Assembly (NCBI RefSeq): GCF_002234535.1
Contig: NZ_CP022521.1
Location: 2,604,001 to 2,668,000, forward strand
Direction of reading: 5' to 3'
DNA length: 64,000 bases
Source: Actinoalloteichus hoggarensis
GTDB taxonomy: Bacteria > Actinomycetota > Actinomycetes > Mycobacteriales > Pseudonocardiaceae
Translations under genes and position numbers: made by a program
The notes under the pieces: model-generated
Database searches by the model: none
Seen by the model: only the letters and a program-made list of their open reading frames with translations
Told to the model about the DNA's origin: nothing
Part shown: one piece after another, positions 31,750 to 40,699 of the stretch
Layout of the letters: every line of letters starts with the position of its first letter
Numbering within the stretch: the first letter of the stretch is position 1

Positions 31750-33195
31750 TCACGCGGTCGGCGCGGCGGCCTCCCGCCGGAACAACGCACAGAACATGGC
31801 GTCGGTGCCATGGCGATGAGGCCACAGCTGGACACCTGGTCCGTCGCCCAGGGCGGGCACGTCCGGAAAGAACGGCCTGGCATCGAGCTGAACCACGCCC
31901 GGAAGTCGTGCTGCCTGCCGCGCCACCTCGACCGTCTCGGACAGGTGCGGCGAGCACACCACGTAGGCCACCACCCCGCCCGGACGCACCAGCTCGAACG
32001 CCGCTCGAAGCAGCTCGCCCTGCAACCGGGCCAACTCCGCGACGTCCGACGGCCTGCGTCGCCACCGAGCCTCCGGCCTGCGCCGCAACGCGCCGAGCCC
32101 GGTGCACGGAGCATCGACCAGAACGCGATCGAAGCCGCCGGCAGGCAGCCCGCTGTCTCGGCCGTCGCCGACGTGCACGGTGACCGGCAGCTCGCGCACC
32201 AGCGAACGGATCAGGTCGGCCCGGTGCGCGGCGGGCTCCACGGCGTCCAGCGTGCCGCCGTCGAGACTGACCAACGCGCCCAGCAGGGCGGCCTTCCCCC
32301 CCGGTCCGGCACACAGATCGAGCCATCGAAGATCCGAACCCTCGGCCGGCGGCCGGGTCAACGCCAAGGCCGCGAGCTGACTGCCCTCGTCCTGCACGCC
32401 CGCGAGTCGTTCCCGGACCGGTTCCAGATCCGCTGGATCGCCGGCACCGGCCTCAAGCCGGACGCCGTAGGGTGAATACGGGGCCTCGTCGCCGCCCGTG
32501 ACGGCGGCGAGCTCAGCCGAGCTGATCTCGCCGGGGCGGGCCACCAGGTGCACCGCAGGTCTCGCGTCGTCGGCGGCCAGCGCCTCGGCGAGCTCGTCGC
32601 GGGCATCGCCGAGCGCCGCGGCGAAGGCCTCCGCCACCCACCTCGGATGGGCATGACGCAGCGCCAGATGTCCGATCGGATCGGATGTCGCGTCGGGGGC
32701 GAGAAGTTCCACCCACTCGTCCTCGGTTCGTTCCGAGACCCGACGCAGCACCGCGTTGGCGAAGCCCGCCGCGCCGCTGCCCGCTCGACCACGAACCAGC
32801 TCCACCGTGGCCGACACGGCCGCATGAGTCGGAATCCGGGTGCGCAGCAGCTGATAGCACCCCAGCCGCAGGGCATCGAGGACGACACCGTCGATCTCGT
32901 CGACCGGCCGGTCACTGCAGTCGCCGAGCACCGTGTCCAACAGACCGAAGGCCCGACAGGCACCGTAGGTCAGCTCGGTGGCCAGCCCCGCGTCTCGGGT
33001 CGTCAGCCGCCGATCCCGCAGCAGTCTCGGCAGGACCAGATTCGCGTAGGCGTCCTTCTCCCGTACCGCCGTGAGGGTGTCCAACGCGGCATCCCGGGCG
33101 GCGTCCTGAGTGGGCGGGCGACGAGGGCCCTGCCTGCCTCGCGGCGGCCCGGAAGGCCCTCCGCGACGGTCTCTTCTCGCGGGTGACGGGCTCAT
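31750..33195 (-). CDS. rsmB: 16S rRNA cytosine-967 C5-methyltransferase
   Basis: Methylates C967 of 16S rRNA with S-adenosylmethionine. The 481 residues have a basic, Pro/Arg-rich leader (1-35), a NusB-like RNA-binding domain (about 36-170; [21 protein letters not shown]) and the Rossmann methyltransferase domain. The SAM loop is [14 protein letters not shown], the catalytic Cys pair is in [10 protein letters not shown] and VVCSPHLSE, and [15 protein letters not shown] is near the end. ATG 33195 overlaps the fmt stop (ATGA), as the last gene of def-fmt-rsmB. Confidence 0.95.
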   Translation of the reverse strand: MSPSPARRDRRGGPSGPPRGRQGPRRPPTQDAARDAALDTLTAVREKDAYANLVLPRLLRDRRLTTRDAGLATELTYGACRAFGLLDTVLGDCSDRPVDEIDGVVLDALRLGCYQLLRTRIPTHAAVSATVELVRGRAGSGAAGFANAVLRRVSERTEDEWVELLAPDATSDPIGHLALRHAHPRWVAEAFAAALGDARDELAEALAADDARPAVHLVARPGEISSAELAAVTGGDEAPYSPYGVRLEAGAGDPADLEPVRERLAGVQDEGSQLAALALTRPPAEGSDLRWLDLCAGPGGKAALLGALVSLDGGTLDAVEPAAHRADLIRSLVRELPVTVHVGDGRDSGLPAGGFDRVLVDAPCTGLGALRRRPEARWRRRPSDVAELARLQGELLRAAFELVRPGGVVAYVVCSPHLSETVEVARQAARLPGVVQLDARPFFPDVPALGDGPGVQLWPHRHGTDAMFCALFRREAAAPTA

Positions 33196-34121
33196 CGCAG
33201 CTCCTCGCCTTCGTCCATGCGTACGCCTCGTGCCCAGTCGGTCGCCGCCATCCGCCGTTTCCCCTGCGCCTGTACATCGCCCAGCGCCACCGGGTCGGTC
33301 GCCGTCCCGACCAGCACCCGCTTGCGCTCGACCAGGATGCGACCCGGAGGCAGCGGCTCGTCGACCACCACCGGAAGCACCGGTCCGAGCTTGAGCCGCT
33401 CGCCGCGGAACAGCGCCCACGGGCCCGGGTCGGGCGTCAACGCCCTGGCGGCACGGTCGACCGCCAGCGCAGGCTGCGAGAAGTCCAGCCGGGCGTCCTC
33501 CACGGTGATCTTCGCGGCGTAACTGACGCCGTCGGACGGCTGCTCCTGCGCCGACACGGTGCCGTCCTCGATGCCGTCGAGAGTCGCGCTCAGCAGCCGC
33601 GCTCCCGATTCGGCGAGCCTGCCCAGCAGGTCGCCCGCCGTGTCGCGCCTGCCGATCCGCTCGGTGACCACGCCGAACACCGGCCCCGCGTCGAGCTCCT
33701 TGACGATGCGGAACGTGCTCGCCCCGGTGATCTCGTCACCCGCGCGGATCGACGCCTGGACCGGCGCCGCCCCGCGCCAGGCAGGCAGCAGTGAGAAGTG
33801 CAGGTTGATCCAGCCGTGCCGGGGGACGGCCCTGGCGGCCTTCGGCAGCATGGCGCCGTAGGCGACGACCGGGGCGCAGTCCGGTTCCAGCTCCGTCAGT
33901 CGTTCCAGGAACTCGGGATCACCGGCCTTCGTCGGCGTCAACACCTCGATGCCGTGTTCCTCCGCCAGCGCGGCCACGGGCGAGCGCAGCAGCCGACGGC
34001 CTCGGCCCGCGGGCGCGTCCGGTCTGGTCACCACCGCCACGATCTCGTGGCGTGCCGAATCGATCAGGGTGCGCAGTGCCGGGAGCGCGGGCTCCGGGGT
34101 GCCCGCGAAGACGAGTCGCAT
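33192..34121 (-). CDS. fmt: Methionyl-tRNA formyltransferase
   Basis: Formylates initiator Met-tRNA using 10-formyl-tetrahydrofolate. The 309 residues have [16 protein letters not shown] at the N-terminus, the catalytic and formyl-binding [17 protein letters not shown] in the middle, and a C-terminal OB-like tRNA-binding domain from about residue 205. It lies 6 nt after def and overlaps rsmB, a complete initiator-formylation set. Confidence 0.96.
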   Translation of the reverse strand: MRLVFAGTPEPALPALRTLIDSARHEIVAVVTRPDAPAGRGRRLLRSPVAALAEEHGIEVLTPTKAGDPEFLERLTELEPDCAPVVAYGAMLPKAARAVPRHGWINLHFSLLPAWRGAAPVQASIRAGDEITGASTFRIVKELDAGPVFGVVTERIGRRDTAGDLLGRLAESGARLLSATLDGIEDGTVSAQEQPSDGVSYAAKITVEDARLDFSQPALAVDRAARALTPDPGPWALFRGERLKLGPVLPVVVDEPLPPGRILVERKRVLVGTATDPVALGDVQAQGKRRMAATDWARGVRMDEGEELR

Positions 34122-34127
34122 GGTCGG

Positions 34128-34673
34128 TCAGTACCTCCGTGCCAGTGCGGGCGAGGACTCCTCCGCGGAGAGGTCCTCACCGTCGAACCAGGCAGTCTGT
34201 CGGATGTCCCGCATCACACGGGCGGCCCTCTCCGAGGAGAGTCGATCGATGTAGAGGACACCGTCGAGATGATCCAGCTCGTGTTGCAGGCACCGTGCCA
34301 GCAGCCCCTCGCCCTGAATCTGGATCTTCTCGCCGTGCATGTTCCAGCCGGTCGCCAAGACACGATCAGCCCGCCTGCACGGGCTGCTCATACCGGGAAC
34401 GGACAGGCAGCCCTCCGGCTCCTCGTCGAGATCGTGCCCCAGCAGCCGCACCGTGGGATTGACCAGGTGCCCGGCGTGTCCCGCACAGTGATAGGCGAAG
34501 ACGCGAAGGCTCACGCCGATCTGCGGCGCGGCGACCCCCGCACCGCCCTGCTGCTCCATGGTGTCCCAGAGATCCTGGACGAGGCCGCGGAGCGCCTTGT
34601 CGAAGTCGACGACCTCCCGAGCTCTGGCGCGGAGCACCGGATCACCGAAGAACGTGATGGGCTGGACGGACAC
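34128..34673 (-). CDS. def: Peptide deformylase
   Basis: Removes the formyl group from new proteins. The 181 residues carry all three motifs: GAGVAAPQIG, EGCLSVPG with the metal-ligand Cys, and QHELDHLDG with the two His ligands and catalytic Glu. The GTG start has GAGGAG 4 nt upstream. A TAGACT -10 box lies about 50 nt upstream, so def is the first gene of the operon. Confidence 0.96.
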   Translation of the reverse strand: MSVQPITFFGDPVLRARAREVVDFDKALRGLVQDLWDTMEQQGGAGVAAPQIGVSLRVFAYHCAGHAGHLVNPTVRLLGHDLDEEPEGCLSVPGMSSPCRRADRVLATGWNMHGEKIQIQGEGLLARCLQHELDHLDGVLYIDRLSSERAARVMRDIRQTAWFDGEDLSAEESSPALARRY

Positions 34674-34721
34674 GAGGCTCCTCGTCCCAGGGGGACACTC
34701 GCCGGGTCGTTGGTCGCCGAG

Positions 34722-34727
34722 AGTCTA
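34722..34727 (-). promoter_or_regulatory. -10 box (TAGACT) of def-fmt-rsmB
   Basis: TAGACT on the minus strand would start transcription near 34714, leaving a 41-nt leader that holds the def ribosome binding site. Confidence 0.45.
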
Positions 34728-35130
34728 GCCGGCGGCCGCCGAGCACCCGGTGTGGTGCGAGCGGCGAACGGACCCCCACAGGCGCCGCTTCGGCACGGCC
34801 GTCGTCGGGCATCACCGCTGCCGTCGATGATGTTCGCCTCCTCAGCAGGATCGCCGTGATGCTCGCCCGCGCCCGCGGTTCGACACCGCGCGATGCCCGC
34901 AGGCGCCACGGTGCTCGTCGACGGTCTCGCGCTCGCCGCCGGACGCCCTCTCAGCGCCCTGATGCGGGACGAGGGCATCACTGAGGTCCGGGCATCCGGG
35001 ACTCGAGCCGCCGATCGGATTCGCCGGCGGGCAGCACGCCACCCGGCCGTCGAACAGTCTCGGCCCGAGAGAGGCACCTCGAATCCGACGGCGAGCGGCC
35101 CTCGACACGCCCCCAGTCCCACGACCGCAT
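34728..35130. other. Divergent intergenic region, no supported gene
   Basis: About 400 bp between the def promoter and the sigma-factor promoter. Nothing recognised. Confidence 0.5.
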
Positions 35131-35157
35131 GCAACATCGTGTCGTCTTCGGCGACTA
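35131..35157 (+). promoter_or_regulatory. Possible ECF-type autoregulated promoter
   Basis: GCAAC at 35131-35135 and CGACTA at 35152-35157, with a 16-nt spacer, resemble the AAC-motif -35 and CG-containing -10 of ECF promoters. It lies directly upstream of the ECF gene. Confidence 0.35.
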
Positions 35158-35196
35158 GTGACCGTGACCTTGCACTTGAACCCGGAGGAGACCGCT

Positions 35197-35820
35197 GTGG
35201 CGAAGAGCCCGCCGTCCGCAGCCGCGGGAGAGGCGCCGTTACCGGACGAGCAGGCTTCTTACGCCACACTCGCCGACCCGGCTTTGTGGCAGCGTGCGGC
35301 CGAGGGCGACCATGCGGCCTTCGGTGCGTTGTTCGAGCGCCATTCCGAGGCAGTGTGGAACCACGCCTATCGACTGACCGCATCCTGGAGCACCGCCGAG
35401 GATCTGACCTCGTCGGTCTTCCTCACCGCATGGCGGCGACGCGGCGACATGCGCCTGACCCGACAGAGCGCCCTGCCGTGGCTGTTCACCGTCGCAGGCA
35501 ACCTCGCCCGTACCGAGTTCCGTAGCAGCAGCCGACTGCGCCGGGCACTGAGTCGGCTCGGCGGCGATCGGGAACCGGTCACCGACCACGCTGAGCGTTT
35601 CGATGACCAGCTGGCGGGCGAGGATCGGCTGCGGCGCGTCCTGGCCGCCGTCGACCGGTTGCCGCAGGCGGAACGAGAGGCTGTCCAGCTCTGTCTGCTG
35701 GGCGAGCTGTCGATCACCGATGCGGCCGAGGCGCTCGGCGTCGCCGAGGTCTCCGTCCGCTCCCGAATCTCCCGTGCCCGCTCTCGGCTGCGCACGCTCT
35801 TCGACCTGGAGACACGATGA
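35197..35820 (+). CDS. ECF-family RNA polymerase sigma factor
   Basis: Alternative sigma factor, 207 residues from GTG 35197, which has GGAGGAG 6 nt upstream (GTG 35158 is also in frame). Region 2: DHAAFGALFERHSEAVWNHAYRL then SWSTAEDLTSSVFLTAWRRR. Region 4: LPQAEREAVQLCLLGELSITDAAEALGVAEVSVRSRISRARSRLR, read as a helix-turn-helix. About 30 extra residues precede region 2. The subfamily cannot be set from sequence alone. Its stop overlaps the membrane protein gene (ATGA), the arrangement typical of a sigma/anti-sigma pair. Confidence 0.92.
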   Translation: MAKSPPSAAAGEAPLPDEQASYATLADPALWQRAAEGDHAAFGALFERHSEAVWNHAYRLTASWSTAEDLTSSVFLTAWRRRGDMRLTRQSALPWLFTVAGNLARTEFRSSSRLRRALSRLGGDREPVTDHAERFDDQLAGEDRLRRVLAAVDRLPQAEREAVQLCLLGELSITDAAEALGVAEVSVRSRISRARSRLRTLFDLETR

Positions 35821-37199
35821 ACGACGAATTCGATCTTCCACCGCGTCGTGAACTTCCCCAGGAGATCCGTGATCGGATGAGGTTTCGGCTGCGCCGAGAC
35901 ATCGGCGAGCCCCGTCCCACCGAGTCGGGCGCACGCCGCCTCCGGGTACCGGTCCTCGTCGCGGCCTCGGTGGGGCTGCTCGCGATGGCGGCGGTGGTGA
36001 CGACGAACGCGCTCGTCGGCGATGGGGACGGCCTGGCCGGTCCTGCGCCGTCCTCCGACGTGGACCGGCCTGGCGAACCCGTCGGCGACGAGCCGATCGA
36101 TCGGTGTGGTGCGGCCGTCGCCGAGGCGGGGGCGGCCGGGCAGTTCCCGGATACTGGCTCGTGGTCGATCGCCAAGAGCCTGTTCGACGAGCAGGTCCTG
36201 GTGATCGAGGCCGACGACCAGCGCTTCTTCTGTCACGTGACCGCACGGTGGGCACACGTGAGCGATCCTGCGGCGTGGGCCGCCGAACCCACGGACGGCC
36301 GCGAGGTGGCCAGTCTCGAGGTGACGGGAACGGGAAGCATCCTCGGGCGGATACCGGAGGAGTACGGCGGAGAGTTCCCCTACGGTCTCTATTTCGAGGT
36401 GGCGGACGGGCGCGGGTTCGTCTCGGTCGACGTCTTGGCCGAAGACGGGGTGTTCTTCGCCCAGGGGCACGGCGACCGGACCTTCGCCGAGGACCACCTG
36501 CCCTCGGCGGAGTTCTATCGCACGGGCCCCGCCCCCGATCATGCGCGGATCTCGCTGGGCGACCTCCCTCCGATCACGCCGTTTCTGGTGGAAGTGGAGG
36601 ACCGGCCGGATGCGATGGAGGAATGGGAGAACGAGCCGACCGATCCCGGCCCCGAGGAACCGGGCGGCCCCGAGGACGAGGAATGGGCCGGCACGGCGCC
36701 GGGACAGGGCGTGGCGGAGAACGAGTGGCTGCGCCAGTGTCTGGAGGACTCCGCGTCCACGAGCCCTGAGGTGTGGCGAGCTGGTCCGGTCTTCTCCGTC
36801 TATCCGGAATCCGGCGAGATCCCGAGGATGCTCGTCGCCAGGACCAGGGCCGCGATGGGCCTCTGCTGGCTCAACGCGGCGACTCCGGCACCCGGCGCCA
36901 CGAGCAGTCTGTGGGCCACCAGGCATGTCCCGGAAGACGTGACCGAGACGACTCCGGTGATGGGTGAGTTCATCGAGGGCGGCGAGGCCCAGGCCGTCTG
37001 GGGGGTGGTCCCCGAGGACGTGAGCCGTCTGGTGATCGTCCTGGCCGACGACACCGAGGTGGATGCCGTGATCGAGGCGGGCATGTACGGCGCACGTCTC
37101 CCGATGGGCAGCGCGTGGGAGGGCGACACCGCGTCCTTCCGTGCCTACGACGCCGAGGGAGCCGTGATCGACGAGGGAGACTTCGTCTTGGAGTGGTGA
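35817..37199 (+). CDS. Membrane protein with duplicated extracellular domain, candidate anti-sigma factor
   Basis: No family recognised. The 460 residues have a short cytosolic N-terminus (1-42, HELPQ-like helix REL-PQEIRDRMRFRLRRD), one transmembrane segment (about 44-66) and a large outside part. That part consists of two similar domains (about 94-275 and 305-460) joined by a Glu/Pro-rich acidic linker. Each begins with a Cys and has a second Cys exactly 42 residues later (97/139 and 308/350), probably disulfides. There is no zinc-binding HxxxCxxC motif, so if it is an anti-sigma factor it is not of the ZAS type. Co-translation with the sigma factor is the main evidence for that role. Confidence 0.75.
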   Translation: MNDEFDLPPRRELPQEIRDRMRFRLRRDIGEPRPTESGARRLRVPVLVAASVGLLAMAAVVTTNALVGDGDGLAGPAPSSDVDRPGEPVGDEPIDRCGAAVAEAGAAGQFPDTGSWSIAKSLFDEQVLVIEADDQRFFCHVTARWAHVSDPAAWAAEPTDGREVASLEVTGTGSILGRIPEEYGGEFPYGLYFEVADGRGFVSVDVLAEDGVFFAQGHGDRTFAEDHLPSAEFYRTGPAPDHARISLGDLPPITPFLVEVEDRPDAMEEWENEPTDPGPEEPGGPEDEEWAGTAPGQGVAENEWLRQCLEDSASTSPEVWRAGPVFSVYPESGEIPRMLVARTRAAMGLCWLNAATPAPGATSSLWATRHVPEDVTETTPVMGEFIEGGEAQAVWGVVPEDVSRLVIVLADDTEVDAVIEAGMYGARLPMGSAWEGDTASFRAYDAEGAVIDEGDFVLEW

Positions 37200-37213
37200 C
37201 GGTCGCGGTCGCC

Positions 37214-37219
37214 TACGGT
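37214..37219 (+). promoter_or_regulatory. -10 box (TACGGT) of mmuM, leaderless arrangement
   Basis: TACGGT, then exactly 7 nt, then GTG at 37227. This favours 37227 over the GTG at 37218 and implies that mmuM is not only read from the sigma operon. Confidence 0.5.
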
Positions 37220-37226
37220 GGGACGG

Positions 37227-38357
37227 GTGACGGACGGCGACCTCGGCGGGCTGCCCCCGCTCGACAGACTGCGGATCAGTGGTGGCAGGCCCGTCGTGCT
37301 GGACGGCGGGCTCGCCACCGAGCTGGAACGCCGAGGACACGACCTCTCGGGTGCGCTGTGGTCGGCACGCCTCCTGCGAGACGCTCCCGAGGAGATCGTC
37401 GCCGCACACCGGGCCTATTTCCTGGCCGGTGCGGAGATCGCCGTCACGGCCAGCTACCAGGCGACCCTGCCCGGCCTGGCGGCGGCTGGTGTCGATCGAT
37501 CGGAGGCGGTCGGCCTGCTGTCCGCCAGCGTCGCGCTCGCTCGTCGAGCCCGTGACGAGGTGTCGGCGGAGGGGGAAGCCCTCTCGACCGAGAGGTTCCG
37601 CCGAGGCGGCGGTCCCCCCGAGCCGTCCTGGACGGACTCGACCTTCGGCGCGGCCGACACCAGGAGGCACGGGACCGGCGCCTCGTCGAGGGCGGTCGAG
37701 GGGGCGGGAACGCAGGCAGAAGCGCGACGGCCGGGCCCGCCGGCGGCTCGCGGGGCCATGGCTAGGCGACGGCTCCTGATCGCCGCGTCGATCGGCCCCT
37801 ACGGCGCGTACCTGGCCGACGGGTCGGAATACCGAGGGCGATACGGCCTGACGGTGGACCGGCTTCGAGCCTTCCACCGGCCCCGACTGGAGATCCTGGC
37901 CGAGGCGGAGCCGGACCTGCTCGCCATCGAGACCATTCCCGACGTCGACGAGGCGGCGGCCGTGCTCGCCGAACTCGACGGATCGGGGCTTCGCGCCTGG
38001 TTGACCTTCAGCTCCACCGGGATGCGGACGAGGGCCGGGCAGCCCCTCGCCGAGGCGTTCGCGATGGTGCGAGGCCGCGATGACGTCGTCGCGGTGGGCG
38101 TGAACTGCTCCAGTCCGGTCGGCCTCGCCGACGTGGTGGGGTCGGCGGCCGAGTGCAGCGGGAAGCCGGTGGTCGTCTACCCCGACGGCGGCGAGATGTG
38201 GGACCCCTCCGCCGGGGCTTGGACCGGGCCCGGCCGATTTCGACCCGACGACGTCCATGAGTGGATCGCGGCGGGCGCTCGACTGGTGGGGGGATGCTGT
38301 CGCGTCGGACCCTCGCAGATCGCGGCGCTCGCCGCCGAGGTCGATCGGGGCACGTGA
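37227..38357 (+). CDS. mmuM: Homocysteine S-methyltransferase with an inserted low-complexity segment
   Basis: Methylates homocysteine to methionine with S-methylmethionine or SAM as donor (family knowledge). The barrel starts with PVVLDGGLATELERRGHDLS. Zinc ligands are Cys294 (VGVNCSSP) and Cys357/Cys358 (LVGGCCRVGP). Residues 113-180 are an Arg/Gly/Ala/Pro-rich insertion not expected in this roughly 300-residue family, located between barrel strands EVSAEGE and LLIAASIGPYGAYLADGSEY. The protein is thus 376 residues. No SD sequence is present, consistent with a leaderless start. Confidence 0.9.
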   Translation: MTDGDLGGLPPLDRLRISGGRPVVLDGGLATELERRGHDLSGALWSARLLRDAPEEIVAAHRAYFLAGAEIAVTASYQATLPGLAAAGVDRSEAVGLLSASVALARRARDEVSAEGEALSTERFRRGGGPPEPSWTDSTFGAADTRRHGTGASSRAVEGAGTQAEARRPGPPAARGAMARRRLLIAASIGPYGAYLADGSEYRGRYGLTVDRLRAFHRPRLEILAEAEPDLLAIETIPDVDEAAAVLAELDGSGLRAWLTFSSTGMRTRAGQPLAEAFAMVRGRDDVVAVGVNCSSPVGLADVVGSAAECSGKPVVVYPDGGEMWDPSAGAWTGPGRFRPDDVHEWIAAGARLVGGCCRVGPSQIAALAAEVDRGT

Positions 38358-39478
38358 TCCGGCGGGTTCCCCGTCCGGCGGGAAGGACGCACACCATCCG
38401 GTGTCGCGCCCGGTCGCGGTCCGGCGGAGCGGGCCCGTCTCCGCGTCGGCCTCGGCCCGGCCGGAGAGGGCGGCGAGCCGTGGGCCTGAGGGGCGTCCGG
38501 TTCCGGCCGGTGGCCGGGCCGTCGCGCCGGGCGCGGGGCCGTTCGTGCCAGGGAGACGCCCACGCGAGACGAGGTGCGACGGAGCGGGCGTAGGCCGTGC
38601 CGACGGGCTCAGCGGTGTCCGGGCACCACGTCGTGCCCCGTTGTGGGCGGTCGCCCGTCGCGGCGGCTGTGTCGCGGCGACCGACGGCGCATGGGCGGTC
38701 GACCGCGCGGGCCCCGAGGACATCGGGTGGCGGGCATCGGCAGGGTCGTCGCGCGGTGTGCTGCGGGCGACGGAGGAGGCCTCGTCGCCTGTCGTCGCGC
38801 GGCGTCTGCGAACGGCACCCGGCCCGGCGTGCCCGCCTCGGGGGCCCGGCGGCCCGAGGCCGAGGAGGCATCCGACGACGAGCGCGAGGAGACGCCGTGC
38901 CGTGTCCGGCCCGGTCCGCGTCGCGATTCCGAACGCCGTGCCGACCGGGCGGGGCAGGCGAACAGCGCGGCGCGACCGTGTGTGCGAGGAGCGCTCACCG
39001 ATGGACGCCGGGAGCGCCGCCGTGGAGCAGGAGTCGACGTGGCGGAGGATGCCGTATGAAGTCATGATCAGATGATCGAACAGTTGTTCGACATCGGCAA
39101 GATATCGATCGAGTGGACCTCACGAGAGCCGTTGACGGGCAGCCGCTCGACGGAGACCGCGCATCGCGAGATCCTGGCCGGTGGCGTCGAACCTCGGGGC
39201 ACGAAGGCGGCGATCCCCACGGCCCGACGGGGAGTCGCGTCGGCGCGGGCACACCGAGACGCCGTGGTCGACGCCGTGAGCGGGCCGATCGTCCGACGGG
39301 CTCGTGTCGAGCACTCCGGAATCCGGCGAAGACGCGCGTCCGGAGGCACGACGCCCGGACACGGCGGTGTCGGTCCCCGGGGCACATCGCGACGGGATCG
39401 TGCCGAGCGGCATCGGCGAGCCCGCTCCTCGCCTCTCCCTCCGTCCGGTGTCCGGCAGGCGACCCCGCGGCCGTCTCT
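38358..39478. other. 1.1-kb intergenic region, no supported gene
   Basis: Very G+C-rich with chance frames. Around 39055-39110 it is AT-richer, with TCATGATCAGATGATC and ATATCGAT. A frame from ATG 39072 stays open into rpe, but I see no ribosome binding site or domain before 39492. Confidence 0.5.
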
Positions 39479-39484
39479 TAGACT
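39479..39484 (+). promoter_or_regulatory. -10 box (TAGACT) of rpe, leaderless arrangement
   Basis: TAGACT followed by 7 nt and the in-frame GTG at 39492. Confidence 0.5.
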
Positions 39485-39491
39485 CCGATGC

Positions 39492-40289
39492 GTGTCCGTC
39501 GCACCAGAGCCAGCCCAGAACCCAGGAAAGCTTCAGACCTCAGGGAAGCTCCAGACCTCGGGGCAGGCGCAGGCCTCCTCCGTCGATCGCCGACCCATGA
39601 TCGCTCCGTCGATCCTGTCCGCCGACTTCGCGCGCCTGGCCGAGGAGGCCGCCTCGGTCGGCCCGGCCGACGGTCGCCCCGGCGCGGACTGGCTTCACGT
39701 CGACGTCATGGACAACCACTTCGTACCGAACCTCACGCTCGGGCTGCCCGTGGTGCAGGCACTCCGAGCGGCCACCGACATCCCGCTGGACTGCCATCTC
39801 ATGATCGAGGACCCGGACCGCTGGGCGGTCGGCTACGCCGAGGCGGGCGCGCATAACGTCACCGTGCACGCCGAGGCCGCCGCGGACCTGCTCGGCATCG
39901 CTCGGGACCTGCGTGCGGCCGGTTCTCGCGCGGGGCTCTCGATCAAGCCGAACACCCCGCTGGAGCCTTATCTCGACGTGCTGCGCCACTACGACACGCT
40001 GCTGGTGATGTCGGTGGAGCCGGGCTTCGGCGGACAGTCCTTCATCCCGGAGACTCTCGCCAAGGTGCGTCAGGCACGGCATCTGGTCGACACCGGCCAC
40101 CTGCGGCTTCTCGTGGAGATCGACGGCGGTGTCAACGCGCAGACGATCGAGGCGGCCGCCGAGGCGGGAGTCGACTGCTTCGTCGCGGGTTCGGCCGTGT
40201 ACTCCGCCGTCGACGCGGGCGAGGCGGTGGAGCATCTGCGGTCCCGAGCCGTCGCGGCCGCGAGCGCCGTGCACCGAACCGCGGGCTGA
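39492..40289 (+). CDS. rpe: Ribulose-phosphate 3-epimerase
   Basis: Interconverts ribulose-5-phosphate and xylulose-5-phosphate. The TIM barrel starts at [11 protein letters not shown] (ATG 39597, giving 230 residues, the normal size). The leaderless promoter instead predicts GTG 39492 and a 35-residue extension containing the repeat [12 protein letters not shown]. There is no ribosome binding site at 39597. Catalytic motifs: [39 protein letters not shown] and [11 protein letters not shown]. The following rib genes are separated by 410 bp. Confidence 0.94.
   Translation: MSVAPEPAQNPGKLQTSGKLQTSGQAQASSVDRRPMIAPSILSADFARLAEEAASVGPADGRPGADWLHVDVMDNHFVPNLTLGLPVVQALRAATDIPLDCHLMIEDPDRWAVGYAEAGAHNVTVHAEAAADLLGIARDLRAAGSRAGLSIKPNTPLEPYLDVLRHYDTLLVMSVEPGFGGQSFIPETLAKVRQARHLVDTGHLRLLVEIDGGVNAQTIEAAAEAGVDCFVAGSAVYSAVDAGEAVEHLRSRAVAAASAVHRTAG
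39528..39563 (+). repeat. 18-bp tandem duplication at the 5' end of rpe
   Basis: 39528-39545 and 39546-39563 differ at two positions and encode KLQTSG twice. It lies in the predicted N-terminal extension of Rpe. Confidence 0.75.
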
Positions 40290-40580
40290 GGCTCGCGCGA
40301 ACCGACCGTGGGCGTGACGCGGTGCCCGGGCCGGTGCGACGGGCGTACTCGCGACCGCCCGAGTCCGGCCTGCGGCTGTTCCCGCTGGTCGGCGCCACAC
40401 CCGGGCGCCGCCGGATCGAGGCCCGCGTCGGAGGAGTGGAGCGGTGAGACGTCGGACACAGGACTGTCGAAAGCCTCCGGGGTCGGCCGCGACGAAGGAC
40501 CGCCCGATCGACCTGCGGCGGACGTCTCGGCGGGCCCGACGATCATGATCTCCCAGCAGGAGACCAGCACACCCGAGGTA

Positions 40581-40610
40581 GGAGACGATCCCACGACGGT
40601 GGGAGACTCC
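40581..40610 (+). promoter_or_regulatory. Hairpin in the riboflavin operon leader
   Basis: Inner stem TCCCAC (40589-40594) / GTGGGA (40599-40604) with a 4-nt loop, extended by an outer GGAG/CTCC pairing. It is too far from a stop codon to be a terminator of rpe. A regulatory or attenuator role is possible. Confidence 0.4.
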
Positions 40611-40665
40611 GACTGCGGGTGCAGTAGCCGCACACACCTGGTTCGACGTCGTCGCCGACGCGCGT

Positions 40666-40681
40666 TCGAACGGTCGTTCAC
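40666..40681. promoter_or_regulatory. LexA-box-like inverted repeat before ribC
   Basis: TCGAAC-N4-GTTCAC matches 10 of 12 bases of the actinobacterial SOS box TCGAAC-N4-GTTCGA. It lies 18 bp before the ribC start. Real LexA control of riboflavin synthesis would be unusual, so another repressor or chance is possible. Confidence 0.3.
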
Positions 40682-40699
40682 TCGTCATGGAGGTCACCA

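Larger units (their letters stand above)
40290..40699. other. Leader region of the rib operon
   Basis: 410 bp. The first 250 bp show nothing. From 40541 there is the palindrome GATCATGATC (40541-40550), a hairpin at 40581-40610, a second small hairpin at 40614-40632 (TGCGG/CCGCA) and a LexA-box-like site at 40666-40681. No FMN riboswitch core could be found, and no ribD gene lies here, where mycobacteria have ribG. Confidence 0.5.

Noticed and set aside
35367-39065. 1232-codon open frame on the minus strand across sigma, membrane protein and mmuM
   Set aside because: Antisense to three well supported genes and Arg/Pro-rich; no start signal.
38257-39075. Plus-strand frame after mmuM as a gene
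   Set aside because: Low-complexity Arg/Ala/Pro product, overlaps the mmuM end, no start signal or domain.
40290-40699. FMN riboswitch before ribC
   Set aside because: None of the conserved FMN aptamer core segments can be found; only simple hairpins.
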